This document shows positions 1 to 5,868 of a stretch of DNA of 10,906 nucleotides, one piece after another; within the stretch, counting starts at the first letter, position 1; each line of letters opens with the position of its first letter. Below the pieces are notes generated by a model that was not told where the DNA came from, searched no databases, and saw nothing but the letters and a program-made list of their open reading frames with translations. The translations under genes were made by a program, and so were the position numbers. The DNA comes from Pseudomonadota bacterium (lineage in GTDB: Bacteria; Pseudomonadota; Gammaproteobacteria; Burkholderiales; Burkholderiaceae_D): assembly GCA_023449275.1 (NCBI GenBank), contig JAEXJM010000066.1, positions 1-10,906 of the forward strand, in the 5' to 3' direction.

Positions 1-121
1 CGAATTTCTTCGACAATACGGTCGCAATCGCCGCTGTCAGCGTGGTTTTTCCATGGTCAACGTGACCAATTGTTCCTACGTTTACGTGCGGCTTCGTCCG
101 CTCATACTTGCTCTTTGCCAT
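1..121 (-). CDS. tuf: Elongation factor Tu, N-terminal part (gene continues beyond the left edge)
   Basis: EF-Tu is the GTPase that carries aminoacyl-tRNA to the ribosome A site. Only the first 40 residues are in the window. They read MAKSKYERTKPHVNVGTIGH and then continue into the P-loop, GHVDHGKT at residues 19-26, which is diagnostic of EF-Tu. The ATG at 119-121 is preceded on the minus strand by a clear AGGAG (128-132), which fixes the start. It lies 90 bases after tRNA-Thr, in the tRNA-Tyr/Gly/Thr-tuf arrangement known from the tufB locus of many Proteobacteria, so it is probably expressed from the promoter upstream of the tRNAs. Whether a second tuf copy exists cannot be judged here. 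Confidence 0.97.
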   Translation of the reverse strand, partial: MAKSKYERTKPHVNVGTIGHVDHGKTTLTAAIATVLSKKF

Positions 122-211
122 TTTCAACTCCTAACTAATGAAGAGAATATCAAGACCCACGCCCGACTTCTACGCGATGCAAACAAACACCATTTTGAAA
201 TGCACAATCTG

Positions 212-286
<75 letters not shown>

Positions 287-308
287 AAAAAACCTAAGGC
301 AAAATGAC

Positions 309-382
309 TGGAGCGGGCGAAGGGAATCGAACCCTCGTCTTAAGCTTGGAAGGCTTCGGCTCTACCATTGAGCTACACCCGC
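309..382 (-). tRNA. glyT: tRNA-Gly (anticodon UCC)
   Basis: This is a complete 74-base cloverleaf on the minus strand. The acceptor arm GCGGGTG pairs with CGCCCGC (one G-C/G-U style position near the base), and CCA is encoded at 309-311. The anticodon loop CTTCCAA carries TCC, complementary to plus bases 348-350. The D-arm (AGCTCAATGGTAGAGC) and T-arm (GGGTTCGATTCCC) are standard. It is separated from tRNA-Thr by 22 bases and from tRNA-Tyr by 29 bases, as expected for one precursor that is cut into mature tRNAs. Confidence 0.96.
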
Positions 383-411
383 ACTCGCCTGCATCATTTT
401 GCAAAATCTTG

Positions 412-497
412 TGGTGGAGAGGGCTGGATTCGAACCAGCGTACTCGTAAGAGGGCAGATTTACAGTCTGCTGCCATTAACCACTCGGCCACCTCTCC
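412..497 (-). tRNA. tyrU: tRNA-Tyr (anticodon GUA)
   Basis: This is a class II tRNA of 86 bases on the minus strand, with the long variable arm typical of bacterial tRNA-Tyr. The acceptor arm GGAGAGG pairs with CCTCTCC and is followed by an A discriminator and an encoded CCA at 412-414. The anticodon loop CTGTAAA carries GTA, complementary to plus bases 461-463. It is promoter-proximal in the Tyr-Gly-Thr-tuf unit. The E. coli locus has an additional leading tRNA-Thr (thrU), and none is visible upstream here. Confidence 0.96.
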
Positions 498-579
498 GCA
501 AGGAACCTCGAATTATGTCAGATACAACAACACAAGTCAATGCACCTATTTCAGATAAACAACAAATTGAATGGATTTT

Positions 580-591
580 CGCGCAATTATA
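580..591 (-). promoter_or_regulatory. Promoter -10 and GC-rich discriminator for the tRNA-tuf operon
   Basis: Reading the minus strand toward tRNA-Tyr there is a perfect TATAAT (586-591), followed at once by TGCGCG. A GC-rich discriminator of this kind is the known hallmark of stable-RNA promoters under stringent (ppGpp/DksA) control. The -35 region around 609-614 has no good TTGACA match, so this rests on the -10 and discriminator only. Transcription would start near 579, about 80 bases before tRNA-Tyr. Confidence 0.6.
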
Positions 592-688
592 CGCTTGAAA
601 TCGCATTGCACACTTCCCAAAACACCAGCCATCCCTTTTTATTGCTTATTTTCACAAAAAAACCACATTATTTCGCCGGTCAACCTTG

Positions 689-973
689 TCAGTGATGCCC
701 ATGACGATATCCGTGCCTTGGGTAATATCGCACGTCGTAATAATGACGGGCCGGATATCTTTTCACCACATGACCTGAAACATATGGAGATACGACAGGA
801 ACGGATGGAATGACTGTCACGATCGGCGCAACTGGCGGAGCAGACGCAGCAACCACAACCGGAACCCCGATATTGATCGACCAGTTCCCTGCATTAGCCG
901 CACCTGGGAATGCGAAAGAAACGACTGCCAGAACCATCGCGCACAGACATGAAAAAAATTTGGTGTTTCTCAT
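689..973 (-). CDS. Small secreted protein with Tyr/His/Arg-rich tail, function unknown
   Basis: This encodes 94 residues. I chose the ATG at 971-973 because GGAG (980-983) sits six bases upstream; a TTG codon 12 bases further upstream would overlap that ribosome binding site. Residues 1-28 are a Sec signal peptide: MRNTK, a hydrophobic core, then AANA with predicted cleavage after A28. The mature protein of about 66 residues begins GNWSINIGV, passes through a Val/Pro/Ala-rich stretch (about 37-65) with no Cys, and ends in a basic aromatic tail rich in Tyr and Arg, with His at 68, 77, 87, 91, 93 and 94. Short exported proteins with such Pro/Tyr/His tails are common and uncharacterised in Burkholderiales. 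Export to the periplasm or surface is inferred; metal binding by the His-rich end is speculation. It appears monocistronic. Confidence 0.78.
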   Translation of the reverse strand: MRNTKFFSCLCAMVLAVVSFAFPGAANAGNWSINIGVPVVVAASAPPVAPIVTVIPSVPVVSPYVSGHVVKRYPARHYYDVRYYPRHGYRHGHH

Positions 974-1145
974 GATTTTCTCCAATCAGAATGTCATGAG
1001 CCACATTAAACCGGATTCACTTACGATATCCTATTCATATACTGTAAGATATGTAACAGATTTTTTCACTATGGAACCCGCCTGAAATGCGGGCAGGGGT
1101 ACCCGAAGCAAACAGAAACATTCAAAACCACTAAACTGACAGAAA

Positions 1146-1265
1146 ATGGCACAGGACAGACAACCCAAAAAAACCGGATGGATGACAACCTTCTTGCGAG
1201 GTCTTGCCATCTTTTTTCTCATTATGGGCGTTTACTATTTTGCCAAGGCATGGCTTTTCAACTGA
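1146..1265 (+). CDS. 39-residue single-pass membrane protein, function unknown
   Basis: This short open frame reads ATG to TGA. It encodes MAQDRQPKKTGWMTTFLRG, followed by a hydrophobic segment of about 17-20 residues (LAIFFLIMGVYYFAKAWLF, residues 20-38) and a final Asn. An in-frame TGA lies two codons upstream (1137-1139), so no longer version exists. The layout, a charged Lys/Arg-rich N-terminus followed by one membrane helix, is that of a bacterial membrane microprotein with its N-terminus probably in the cytoplasm. The ribosome binding site is weak (GACAGAAA just before the ATG). It converges on dacB, with only 15 bases between the two stop codons. I recognise no family. The case for it being real is the clean positive-then-hydrophobic architecture in an otherwise empty 300-base gap. 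Confidence 0.6.
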   Translation: MAQDRQPKKTGWMTTFLRGLAIFFLIMGVYYFAKAWLFN

Positions 1266-1280
1266 CAGTGCATTCGGGAT

Positions 1281-2702
1281 TCAGTTATTTTCATAAGTCC
1301 AATTCAGCAGCGCGTTGAACATACCGCGTGACCGTCTTGCATCAGGATCATTGACCATACAGACAATCAGGTAACGCCTCCCGCTTTTCGCCAGAACATA
1401 CCCGGCAATAGCCCGCACATTATCGATGGCTCCGGTTTTGATATGTGCCTTTCCCGCGATGTCATTTTCTTTCAGGCGCTTCGACATCGTTCCGTCTTTG
1501 CCGACAATAGGAAAAGAGGACATCAGCTCCGGCATCACAGGGGAATGAAAAGCCGTTTTCAGAATCTGCCCCATTATTGACGGCGATATTTTCTCCAGCC
1601 TCGACAATCCTGACCCATTCTCGATAACCAGACCGTCATGCGGAATATTTCTGGAATCCAGCCAGTCTTTGATTGCATCAACCCCCTGCGATACTTCGGC
1701 ATTATCCCCGTAATGATGGTGTCCGATCGACAGCAAAAGCTGGCGGGCCATAACATTATTACTATGTTTGTTGACCGCAGAAACAATCGCTGACAATTTC
1801 GGCGAATTCCATTCCGCCACTTTCAGGGCTCCGGCAGGCAAAGTGCCATCGACAAATTCCCCTCTGAACAGTCCCCCTGCCTCTTTCCAGAGAACCATGA
1901 AAACGCTTTCAAAATAGCGGGTATTGCTCATCTGCCAGGGAAGTACCGACCAGCTCTTTTCCTGACACGCACTGGAATACATCCCGTTGAAATCGGCATG
2001 CCGGTCATCGAATTGAAGATCGATATCTTTTTTCCAGTCCCCGCATTCTGCATTGGACAAAAGTGGCGGCGTGATTTTCACCCCATCCAAACGGGGCTCG
2101 AAAACCACTTTGACCCGATTTTCCGTTTCATCAGGAATCAACGTCACGTCGATTTTCTTTTCATTCAAAAGAAGCGCATCGGGCCCGGCATTGTAGGGCT
2201 TCAGCGGTTCATTATCAAAAGCGGCCGCATCGAACGGTACAGACCTGAATACACTTCTGTCCAGAATGACGCTCCCTCTGATATCGTGAACACCCGCATC
2301 CTGAATCCGATGGATGAACAGCCACAAATCCTTTTGTGAAAATACCGGATCGCCACTGCCTTTTATGATCAGATCGCCATATAAAACACCGTCCTCGAGC
2401 TTTCCGGAAATATATGCCCCGGTTTTCCAGACATGAGACGGTCCCAGCAGTTCAAGTGCAGCATAAGTTGTCAGCACTTTCATCGTCGAGGCAGGGACAA
2501 AAGCAATATCGGCATTGTATGCGAGAACCGGAACATCCGAGTCAAGCGGCTCAATCATGACGCCTACAGAACTTTCCGGTATTCCATTCAGTTCAAGCTC
2601 CGATTTAACTACCGCAGGCAAGCCCTGCGCGAAAACCGGCACGGCCATTGTCAACAGGAATCCAAAAAACCACCTACGGAAAAATGCGAATGTTCTTGTC
2701 AT
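1281..2702 (-). CDS. dacB: D-alanyl-D-alanine carboxypeptidase/endopeptidase, PBP4 (peptidase S13) family
   Basis: This is a low-molecular-mass class C penicillin-binding protein of 473 residues. In this family the enzyme removes the terminal D-Ala from peptidoglycan stem peptides and cuts D-Ala-mDAP cross-links in the periplasm. All three active-site motifs are visible: SxxK as S72-T-M-K75 (nucleophile Ser72), SxN as S314-N-N316, and KTG at 422-424. A large insertion between the first two motifs is usual for PBP4. A signal peptide occupies about residues 1-25 (MTRTFAFFRRWFFG, hydrophobic core, then VFAQG). The length matches the family (about 470-480). I chose the ATG at 2700-2702 over a GTG two codons upstream because AAGAG precedes it at suitable spacing. 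It is divergent from feoA and convergent with the 39-residue membrane protein, so it probably forms its own transcription unit. Confidence 0.93.
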   Translation of the reverse strand: MTRTFAFFRRWFFGFLLTMAVPVFAQGLPAVVKSELELNGIPESSVGVMIEPLDSDVPVLAYNADIAFVPASTMKVLTTYAALELLGPSHVWKTGAYISGKLEDGVLYGDLIIKGSGDPVFSQKDLWLFIHRIQDAGVHDIRGSVILDRSVFRSVPFDAAAFDNEPLKPYNAGPDALLLNEKKIDVTLIPDETENRVKVVFEPRLDGVKITPPLLSNAECGDWKKDIDLQFDDRHADFNGMYSSACQEKSWSVLPWQMSNTRYFESVFMVLWKEAGGLFRGEFVDGTLPAGALKVAEWNSPKLSAIVSAVNKHSNNVMARQLLLSIGHHHYGDNAEVSQGVDAIKDWLDSRNIPHDGLVIENGSGLSRLEKISPSIMGQILKTAFHSPVMPELMSSFPIVGKDGTMSKRLKENDIAGKAHIKTGAIDNVRAIAGYVLAKSGRRYLIVCMVNDPDARRSRGMFNALLNWTYENN

Positions 2703-2769
2703 TTTCACTCTTGTGCCATCATGTTTGCCGTCCGGACAGTTGACTTTATCTCAAGCTTAGCGCTACCAG

Positions 2770-2799
2770 TTGTATTTTACAAAGAGAAACGTTTATAAT
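2770..2799 (+). promoter_or_regulatory. Promoter of the feo operon
   Basis: A perfect TATAAT at 2794-2799 lies 18 bases downstream of TTGTAT (2770-2775), a weak -35. Transcription would start near 2806, inside the Fur box, giving a leader of about 30 bases before feoA. The -35 falls within the inverted repeat TTGTA-TTT-TACAA (2770-2782). Confidence 0.6.
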
Positions 2800-2814
2800 T
2801 GAGAATAATTATCA
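2800..2814 (+). promoter_or_regulatory. Fur box controlling feoAB
   Basis: TGAGAATAATTATCA matches the 7-1-7 Fur consensus TGATAATnATTATCA at 13 of 14 defined positions. It starts one base after the -10 hexamer and spans the expected transcription start, so Fur-Fe(II) binding should block RNA polymerase when iron is plentiful. The site is 98 bases upstream of the divergent dacB start; an effect on dacB is possible but not indicated. Confidence 0.85.
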
Positions 2815-2835
2815 TTTAAGTCGTTACAATAATTC

Positions 2836-3138
2836 ATGAGTCTTGCATTATTAAAACAGCCTTCCACCTTTGTTGATGTGCCGGTTGACAATCTGGCTCA
2901 ACTCAGAAAAGGCGATTTTGCAGTTATTATCGGATATACCGATGATGAAAGATCGCTTTTCATCAAGACCCGGCTGCAGGAGCTGGGTTTTTTACCGGGC
3001 GAAAAAATTTATGTTCATGCTGAAGCTTTTCCAGGCAGAGATCCTATGGCTATCCGGGTGGGCAATTCCATTTTCGCACTCCGCCGCGCGGAAGCTGAAA
3101 AAATTCGCATCATTCCGGCCAGCAATGATGCTGGTTGA
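2836..3138 (+). CDS. feoA: Ferrous iron transport protein A
   Basis: FeoA is a small cytoplasmic SH3-like protein that works with the FeoB ferrous-iron transporter. The protein has 100 residues, against about 75-85 for typical FeoA. The family core runs from about residue 21 (LAQLRKGDFAVIIGY) through RLQELGFLPGEKI and the DPMAIRVGNSIFALRR block to KIRII near residue 94. The first 20 or so residues (MSLALLKQPSTFVDVPVDN) are an extra segment. The ATG at 2836 gives the full frame, but no Shine-Dalgarno sequence is visible ahead of it, so an internal start (for instance a GTG near residue 16) cannot be excluded. It is the first gene of the Fur-controlled operon and lies 24 bases before feoB. Confidence 0.93.
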   Translation: MSLALLKQPSTFVDVPVDNLAQLRKGDFAVIIGYTDDERSLFIKTRLQELGFLPGEKIYVHAEAFPGRDPMAIRVGNSIFALRRAEAEKIRIIPASNDAG

Positions 3139-3162
3139 TTCGGCTCCCGAATATCCTTCAAA

Positions 3163-4995
3163 ATGAATTCCCCTCTTTCCATTGCCTTGATCGGCAACCC
3201 AAATTGCGGCAAAACCGCCCTCTTCAACCGTCTCACCGGCTCGCACCAAAAAGTCGCCAATTATGCAGGCGTTACCGTTGAACGGAAGGAAGGATCCCTG
3301 ACCACAGAAGCGGGGCGGCAATTTCATATTATCGATTTGCCAGGTATATACAGCCTGACGCCACTGTCGCAAGACGAGGAGATCACACGGAGTGCACTGA
3401 TCGACAAGACAAAAGATATTCCTATCGACCTTGTCGTATTCGTTGCCGACGCGACGAATCTGAAAAGAAGCCTGAAACTGATTGTGGACGTCATTCATCT
3501 GGGTTACCCGACAGTACTGGCTTTGAACATGACTGACCTTGCCCGAAAAAGCGGACAAGTCGTCGATCTTGGTATATTGCAGAAAGAACTGGGAATTCCT
3601 GTTGTCGAAACCACTGCCGTCCAATCCAACGGCGTCAAATCGCTGCTCGATATTCTCGACACGCCCGAAAACCTGCTGAACAGGCAATCTTTACCCCTTG
3701 CGCACACTGCGCACGACATCAACCAAATACTTGGGGCCGCCGTCAGGAAAAGTGCCGATACCTATTCGCTGAACCAGCGTATCGATTCGTTTGTTCTGCA
3801 CCCTCTTCTCGGTTTCCCCATCCTTCTTGCCATTCTTTTTTGCATGTTTCAGGCCGTCTTCAGCTGGGCGGAAATCCCGAAAGAATGGATCGAAGCGGGA
3901 ATCGAAATGATCGGGAATCTTTTTACAGTCATGCTTCCGGAAGGAATCCTGCGCAGCCTTGTCGTGGACGGAATCATTGCAGGCGTAGGCAGCATCGTCG
4001 TTTTCCTGCCGCAGATCCTGATTCTGTTCTTCTTCATTCTGGTGCTTGAAGAATCCGGATACTTGCCCAGAGCGGCGTTCATGCTGGACAAACTGATGAG
4101 CAGTATCGGCCTGTCAGGCCATGCTTTCATTCCACTCCTGTCCAGTTTTGCCTGCGCCGTTCCTGGCATCATGGCGACCCGTACGATCAAAAACAGAAAA
4201 GACCGGATCATCACCATTTTGATTGCCCCCCTGATGACCTGTTCCGCGCGTCTGCCTGTCTATGCGCTCATCATCGGCGCTTTCATTCCCGAGAGGACTG
4301 TCGGCATTTTCAACCTTCAGGGACTGGTTCTTTTTTGCCTGTATATTTGTGGAATCATCGCGGCCATTCTCGTCGCATGGATCATGAAGCGACTGGCAGG
4401 CAAAAACGAATATCAACCGCTTCTGATGGAACTTCCCTCCTATCATTTGCCTCAAATAAGAAATATCTTCCTTGGATTATGGATACGGGCACGTATATTT
4501 CTGGTCAGGGTCAGCACCATTATTTTCGCTACATCTGTTCTGTTATGGGCACTGTCGAGTTTTCCGTCTCCACCCGATGGTGCAGTCGGCCCGGCTATCC
4601 AGTACAGTTTTGTCGGCCAGCTCGGCCACCTGATTGAGTATGTGGTCAAACCGATTGGCTTCAACTGGCAAATTGCCGTTGCCCTGATTCCGGCAATGGC
4701 GGCAAGGGAAATCGCCGTGAGTGCACTTGGAACGGTCTATGCGCTCTCGGCAAGCGGAGACGATCTGTCAGTCGCGCTGTCATCACTTCTGTCAGCGAAC
4801 TGGAGTCTGCCGACAGCACTTTCGCTTTTGGCATGGTTTGTTTTTGCACCGCAATGTTTCGCTACTCTCGGTGTCATAAAACGTGAAACGAATTCCTGGT
4901 GGATCATGATATTCGCAGCAGTATATTTGTTCTGTCTGGCCTATTTCGCCGCTTTTGCGACATACCATATTGCCGGTTTTTTTCTGGGTTCATGA
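3163..4995 (+). CDS. feoB: Ferrous iron transporter B (compact form)
   Basis: FeoB is the inner-membrane Fe(II) transporter with an N-terminal G domain. All GTPase motifs are present: G1 GNPNCGKT (11-18), G2 around T38 (GVTVE), G3 DLPG (58-61), G4 NMTD (122-125), and a G5-like ETTAVQSNG (149-157). The membrane part begins at about residue 212 and carries the Gate-type signatures FACAVPGIMATRTI (C331) and MTCSARLPVYALI (C360), plus PAMAAREIAVSALGT and FAPQCFATLGVIKRET near the C-terminus. At 610 residues it is well short of E. coli FeoB (about 770). The helical GDI-like region between the G domain and the first membrane helix looks reduced to about 50 residues. No strong ribosome binding site precedes the ATG. 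It lies between feoA and the Cys-rich gene in one operon. Confidence 0.96.
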   Translation: MNSPLSIALIGNPNCGKTALFNRLTGSHQKVANYAGVTVERKEGSLTTEAGRQFHIIDLPGIYSLTPLSQDEEITRSALIDKTKDIPIDLVVFVADATNLKRSLKLIVDVIHLGYPTVLALNMTDLARKSGQVVDLGILQKELGIPVVETTAVQSNGVKSLLDILDTPENLLNRQSLPLAHTAHDINQILGAAVRKSADTYSLNQRIDSFVLHPLLGFPILLAILFCMFQAVFSWAEIPKEWIEAGIEMIGNLFTVMLPEGILRSLVVDGIIAGVGSIVVFLPQILILFFFILVLEESGYLPRAAFMLDKLMSSIGLSGHAFIPLLSSFACAVPGIMATRTIKNRKDRIITILIAPLMTCSARLPVYALIIGAFIPERTVGIFNLQGLVLFCLYICGIIAAILVAWIMKRLAGKNEYQPLLMELPSYHLPQIRNIFLGLWIRARIFLVRVSTIIFATSVLLWALSSFPSPPDGAVGPAIQYSFVGQLGHLIEYVVKPIGFNWQIAVALIPAMAAREIAVSALGTVYALSASGDDLSVALSSLLSANWSLPTALSLLAWFVFAPQCFATLGVIKRETNSWWIMIFAAVYLFCLAYFAAFATYHIAGFFLGS

Positions 4996-4996
4996 T

Positions 4997-5263
4997 ATGC
5001 AGAATCTGATCGTTACATGCATCATCATTTTTTCAATCGGTATTCTTTACCGATATGGTGCCCCTCCCACACTGAAATACTGTATCCGTTATTGTCTTTT
5101 CAGGCTTTTTATCGTACTGAATATGGAAACGCTGGCGGAAAAAACGAATCCGGAACGATTCAGAAACGACTCCTCCAGTTGTTGCGGTTGCAGTAAATGC
5201 CCACCTCAAAAGGAAAACGTTCATCTCATCCGCATCATCCGAAAGATGAACATGGATAAATAA
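4997..5263 (+). CDS. Small Cys-rich membrane protein downstream of feoB
   Basis: This protein of 88 residues starts one base after the feoB stop (TGA-T-ATG), which implies translational coupling. Residues 2-18 (QNLIVTCIIIFSIGILY) form one membrane helix. A middle segment has Cys29 and Cys33, and then comes the cluster SSSCCGCSKCPP with Cys at 62, 63, 65 and 68. Small one-helix proteins with a C-terminal Cys cluster are known immediately after feoB: the FeoB-associated Cys-rich proteins of Firmicutes, and short DUF-type proteins (I believe DUF6587) in Betaproteobacteria. A role as a third Feo component, perhaps binding iron or an Fe-S cluster, is inferred from position and cysteines. A frame extending 14 codons upstream inside feoB exists, but the ATG at 4997 fits the gene junction and membrane helix better. 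Confidence 0.82.
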   Translation: MQNLIVTCIIIFSIGILYRYGAPPTLKYCIRYCLFRLFIVLNMETLAEKTNPERFRNDSSSCCGCSKCPPQKENVHLIRIIRKMNMDK

Positions 5264-5266
5264 TAA

Positions 5267-5288
5267 GAAAAATACTTCTCTATTTTTC
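5267..5288 (+). repeat. AT-rich inverted repeat after the feo operon
   Basis: GAAAAATA (5267-5274) and TATTTTTC (5281-5288) are perfect 8-base complements around a 6-base loop CTTCTC, starting three bases after the stop of the last feo gene. The RNA hairpin would be almost all A-U, so it is at best a weak terminator. It is the only candidate terminator I see between feo and groES. Confidence 0.4.
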
Positions 5289-5352
5289 CGATTTTCAGAA
5301 ATATCAGGATTTATCTGTTTTCGCACAAACCGGAAAAAATTTTTTCTTATAT

Positions 5353-5382
5353 CTTGAAATCTTTATGTGCCACCCATATACT
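5353..5382 (+). promoter_or_regulatory. Overlapping sigma-32-like and sigma-70-like promoters of groESL
   Basis: CTTGAAA (5353-5359), a 12-base gap and ACCCATAT (5372-5379) fit the heat-shock sigma-32 consensus CTTGAAA / CCCCATNT with a single mismatch. The same bases also form a sigma-70-type promoter: TTGAAA (5354-5359), 17-base spacer, TATACT (5377-5382). Transcription would begin near 5388-5390, inside CIRCE. Confidence 0.75.
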
Positions 5383-5408
5383 TAGCACTCATTAGAAGAG
5401 AGTGCTAA
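5382..5408 (+). promoter_or_regulatory. CIRCE operator (HrcA binding site)
   Basis: This is a perfect copy of the CIRCE inverted repeat, TTAGCACTC (5382-5390), nine bases, GAGTGCTAA (5400-5408). HrcA, the heat-shock repressor whose activity depends on GroEL, binds this element. It overlaps the -10 region and the start site, which suits repression. hrcA itself is not in this window. Confidence 0.97.
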
Positions 5409-5514
5409 CAACAGCCTCTTCAGGCCCTGACCTCAAGGGAAAAGATTTAAACCACCTGCAACATTCAGGTACGTATCCATAAAAAACAATACTTTGATTT
5501 ATAAGGAAATCGTT

Positions 5515-5805
5515 ATGAAACTTCGTCCTTTGCAAGATCGCATCATTGTCAAACGCGTCGATCAGGAAAAAACCACCGCTTCCGGCATCGTCATTCCGGA
5601 TAATGCAGCAGAAAAGCCGGATCAGGGTGAAGTCATCGCTGTAGGTAATGGCAAAGTACTGGAAGACGGCAAGGTGCTGCCACTCGACGTGAAAGTCGGC
5701 GATATCGTTCTGTTTGGAAAATACTCCGGCCAGACCGTCAAGGTCGAGGGTGAAGAACTGCTCGTCATGCATGAGTCCGACGTCATGGCAATCATCCAGA
5801 ACTGA
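5515..5805 (+). CDS. groES: Co-chaperonin GroES
   Basis: GroES is the 10-kDa heptameric lid of the GroEL chamber in the cytoplasm. It has 96 residues, the normal length. It begins MKLRPLQDRIIVKR, with the mobile loop that contacts GroEL at about 17-32 (EKTTASGIVIPDN), and a family-typical middle (GEVIAVGNGK) and end (VKVEGEELLVMHESDVMAII). The ATG at 5515 is chosen over an upstream in-frame ATG at 5494 because AAGGAA (5503-5508) lies six bases before it and the protein then starts as in other GroES. The leader from the promoter is about 125 bases. It is co-transcribed with groEL 63 bases downstream, under CIRCE/HrcA and probably sigma-32 control. Confidence 0.98.
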   Translation: MKLRPLQDRIIVKRVDQEKTTASGIVIPDNAAEKPDQGEVIAVGNGKVLEDGKVLPLDVKVGDIVLFGKYSGQTVKVEGEELLVMHESDVMAIIQN

Positions 5806-5814
5806 TCGACATGC

Positions 5815-5833
5815 AAAAGCCTCTCAGGCTTTT
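5815..5833 (+). repeat. Intercistronic hairpin between groES and groEL
   Basis: AAAAGCCT (5815-5822), loop CTC, and AGGCTTTT (5826-5833) form a perfect 8-bp stem, ten bases after the groES stop and well ahead of the groEL ribosome binding site (5858-5863). No U-run follows beyond the four in the stem itself. It could stabilise the end of a groES mRNA, act as a weak attenuator, or be a processing site. Confidence 0.6.
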
Positions 5834-5868
5834 CAAAGGCATACAAACATTATATTTAGGAGAATTAC

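Noticed and set aside
294..598. Open frames over the tRNA cluster on both strands
   Set aside because: They cross three well-formed tRNAs and so cannot be real proteins.
571..813. An 80-codon plus-strand frame between the tRNAs and the secreted-protein gene
   Set aside because: It overlaps the tRNA promoter and the end of the secreted-protein gene, lacks a ribosome binding site and has no recognisable feature.
1077..1093. Hairpin CCCGC-CTGAAAT-GCGGG
   Set aside because: Only five base pairs and no T-run on either side; not convincing as a terminator.
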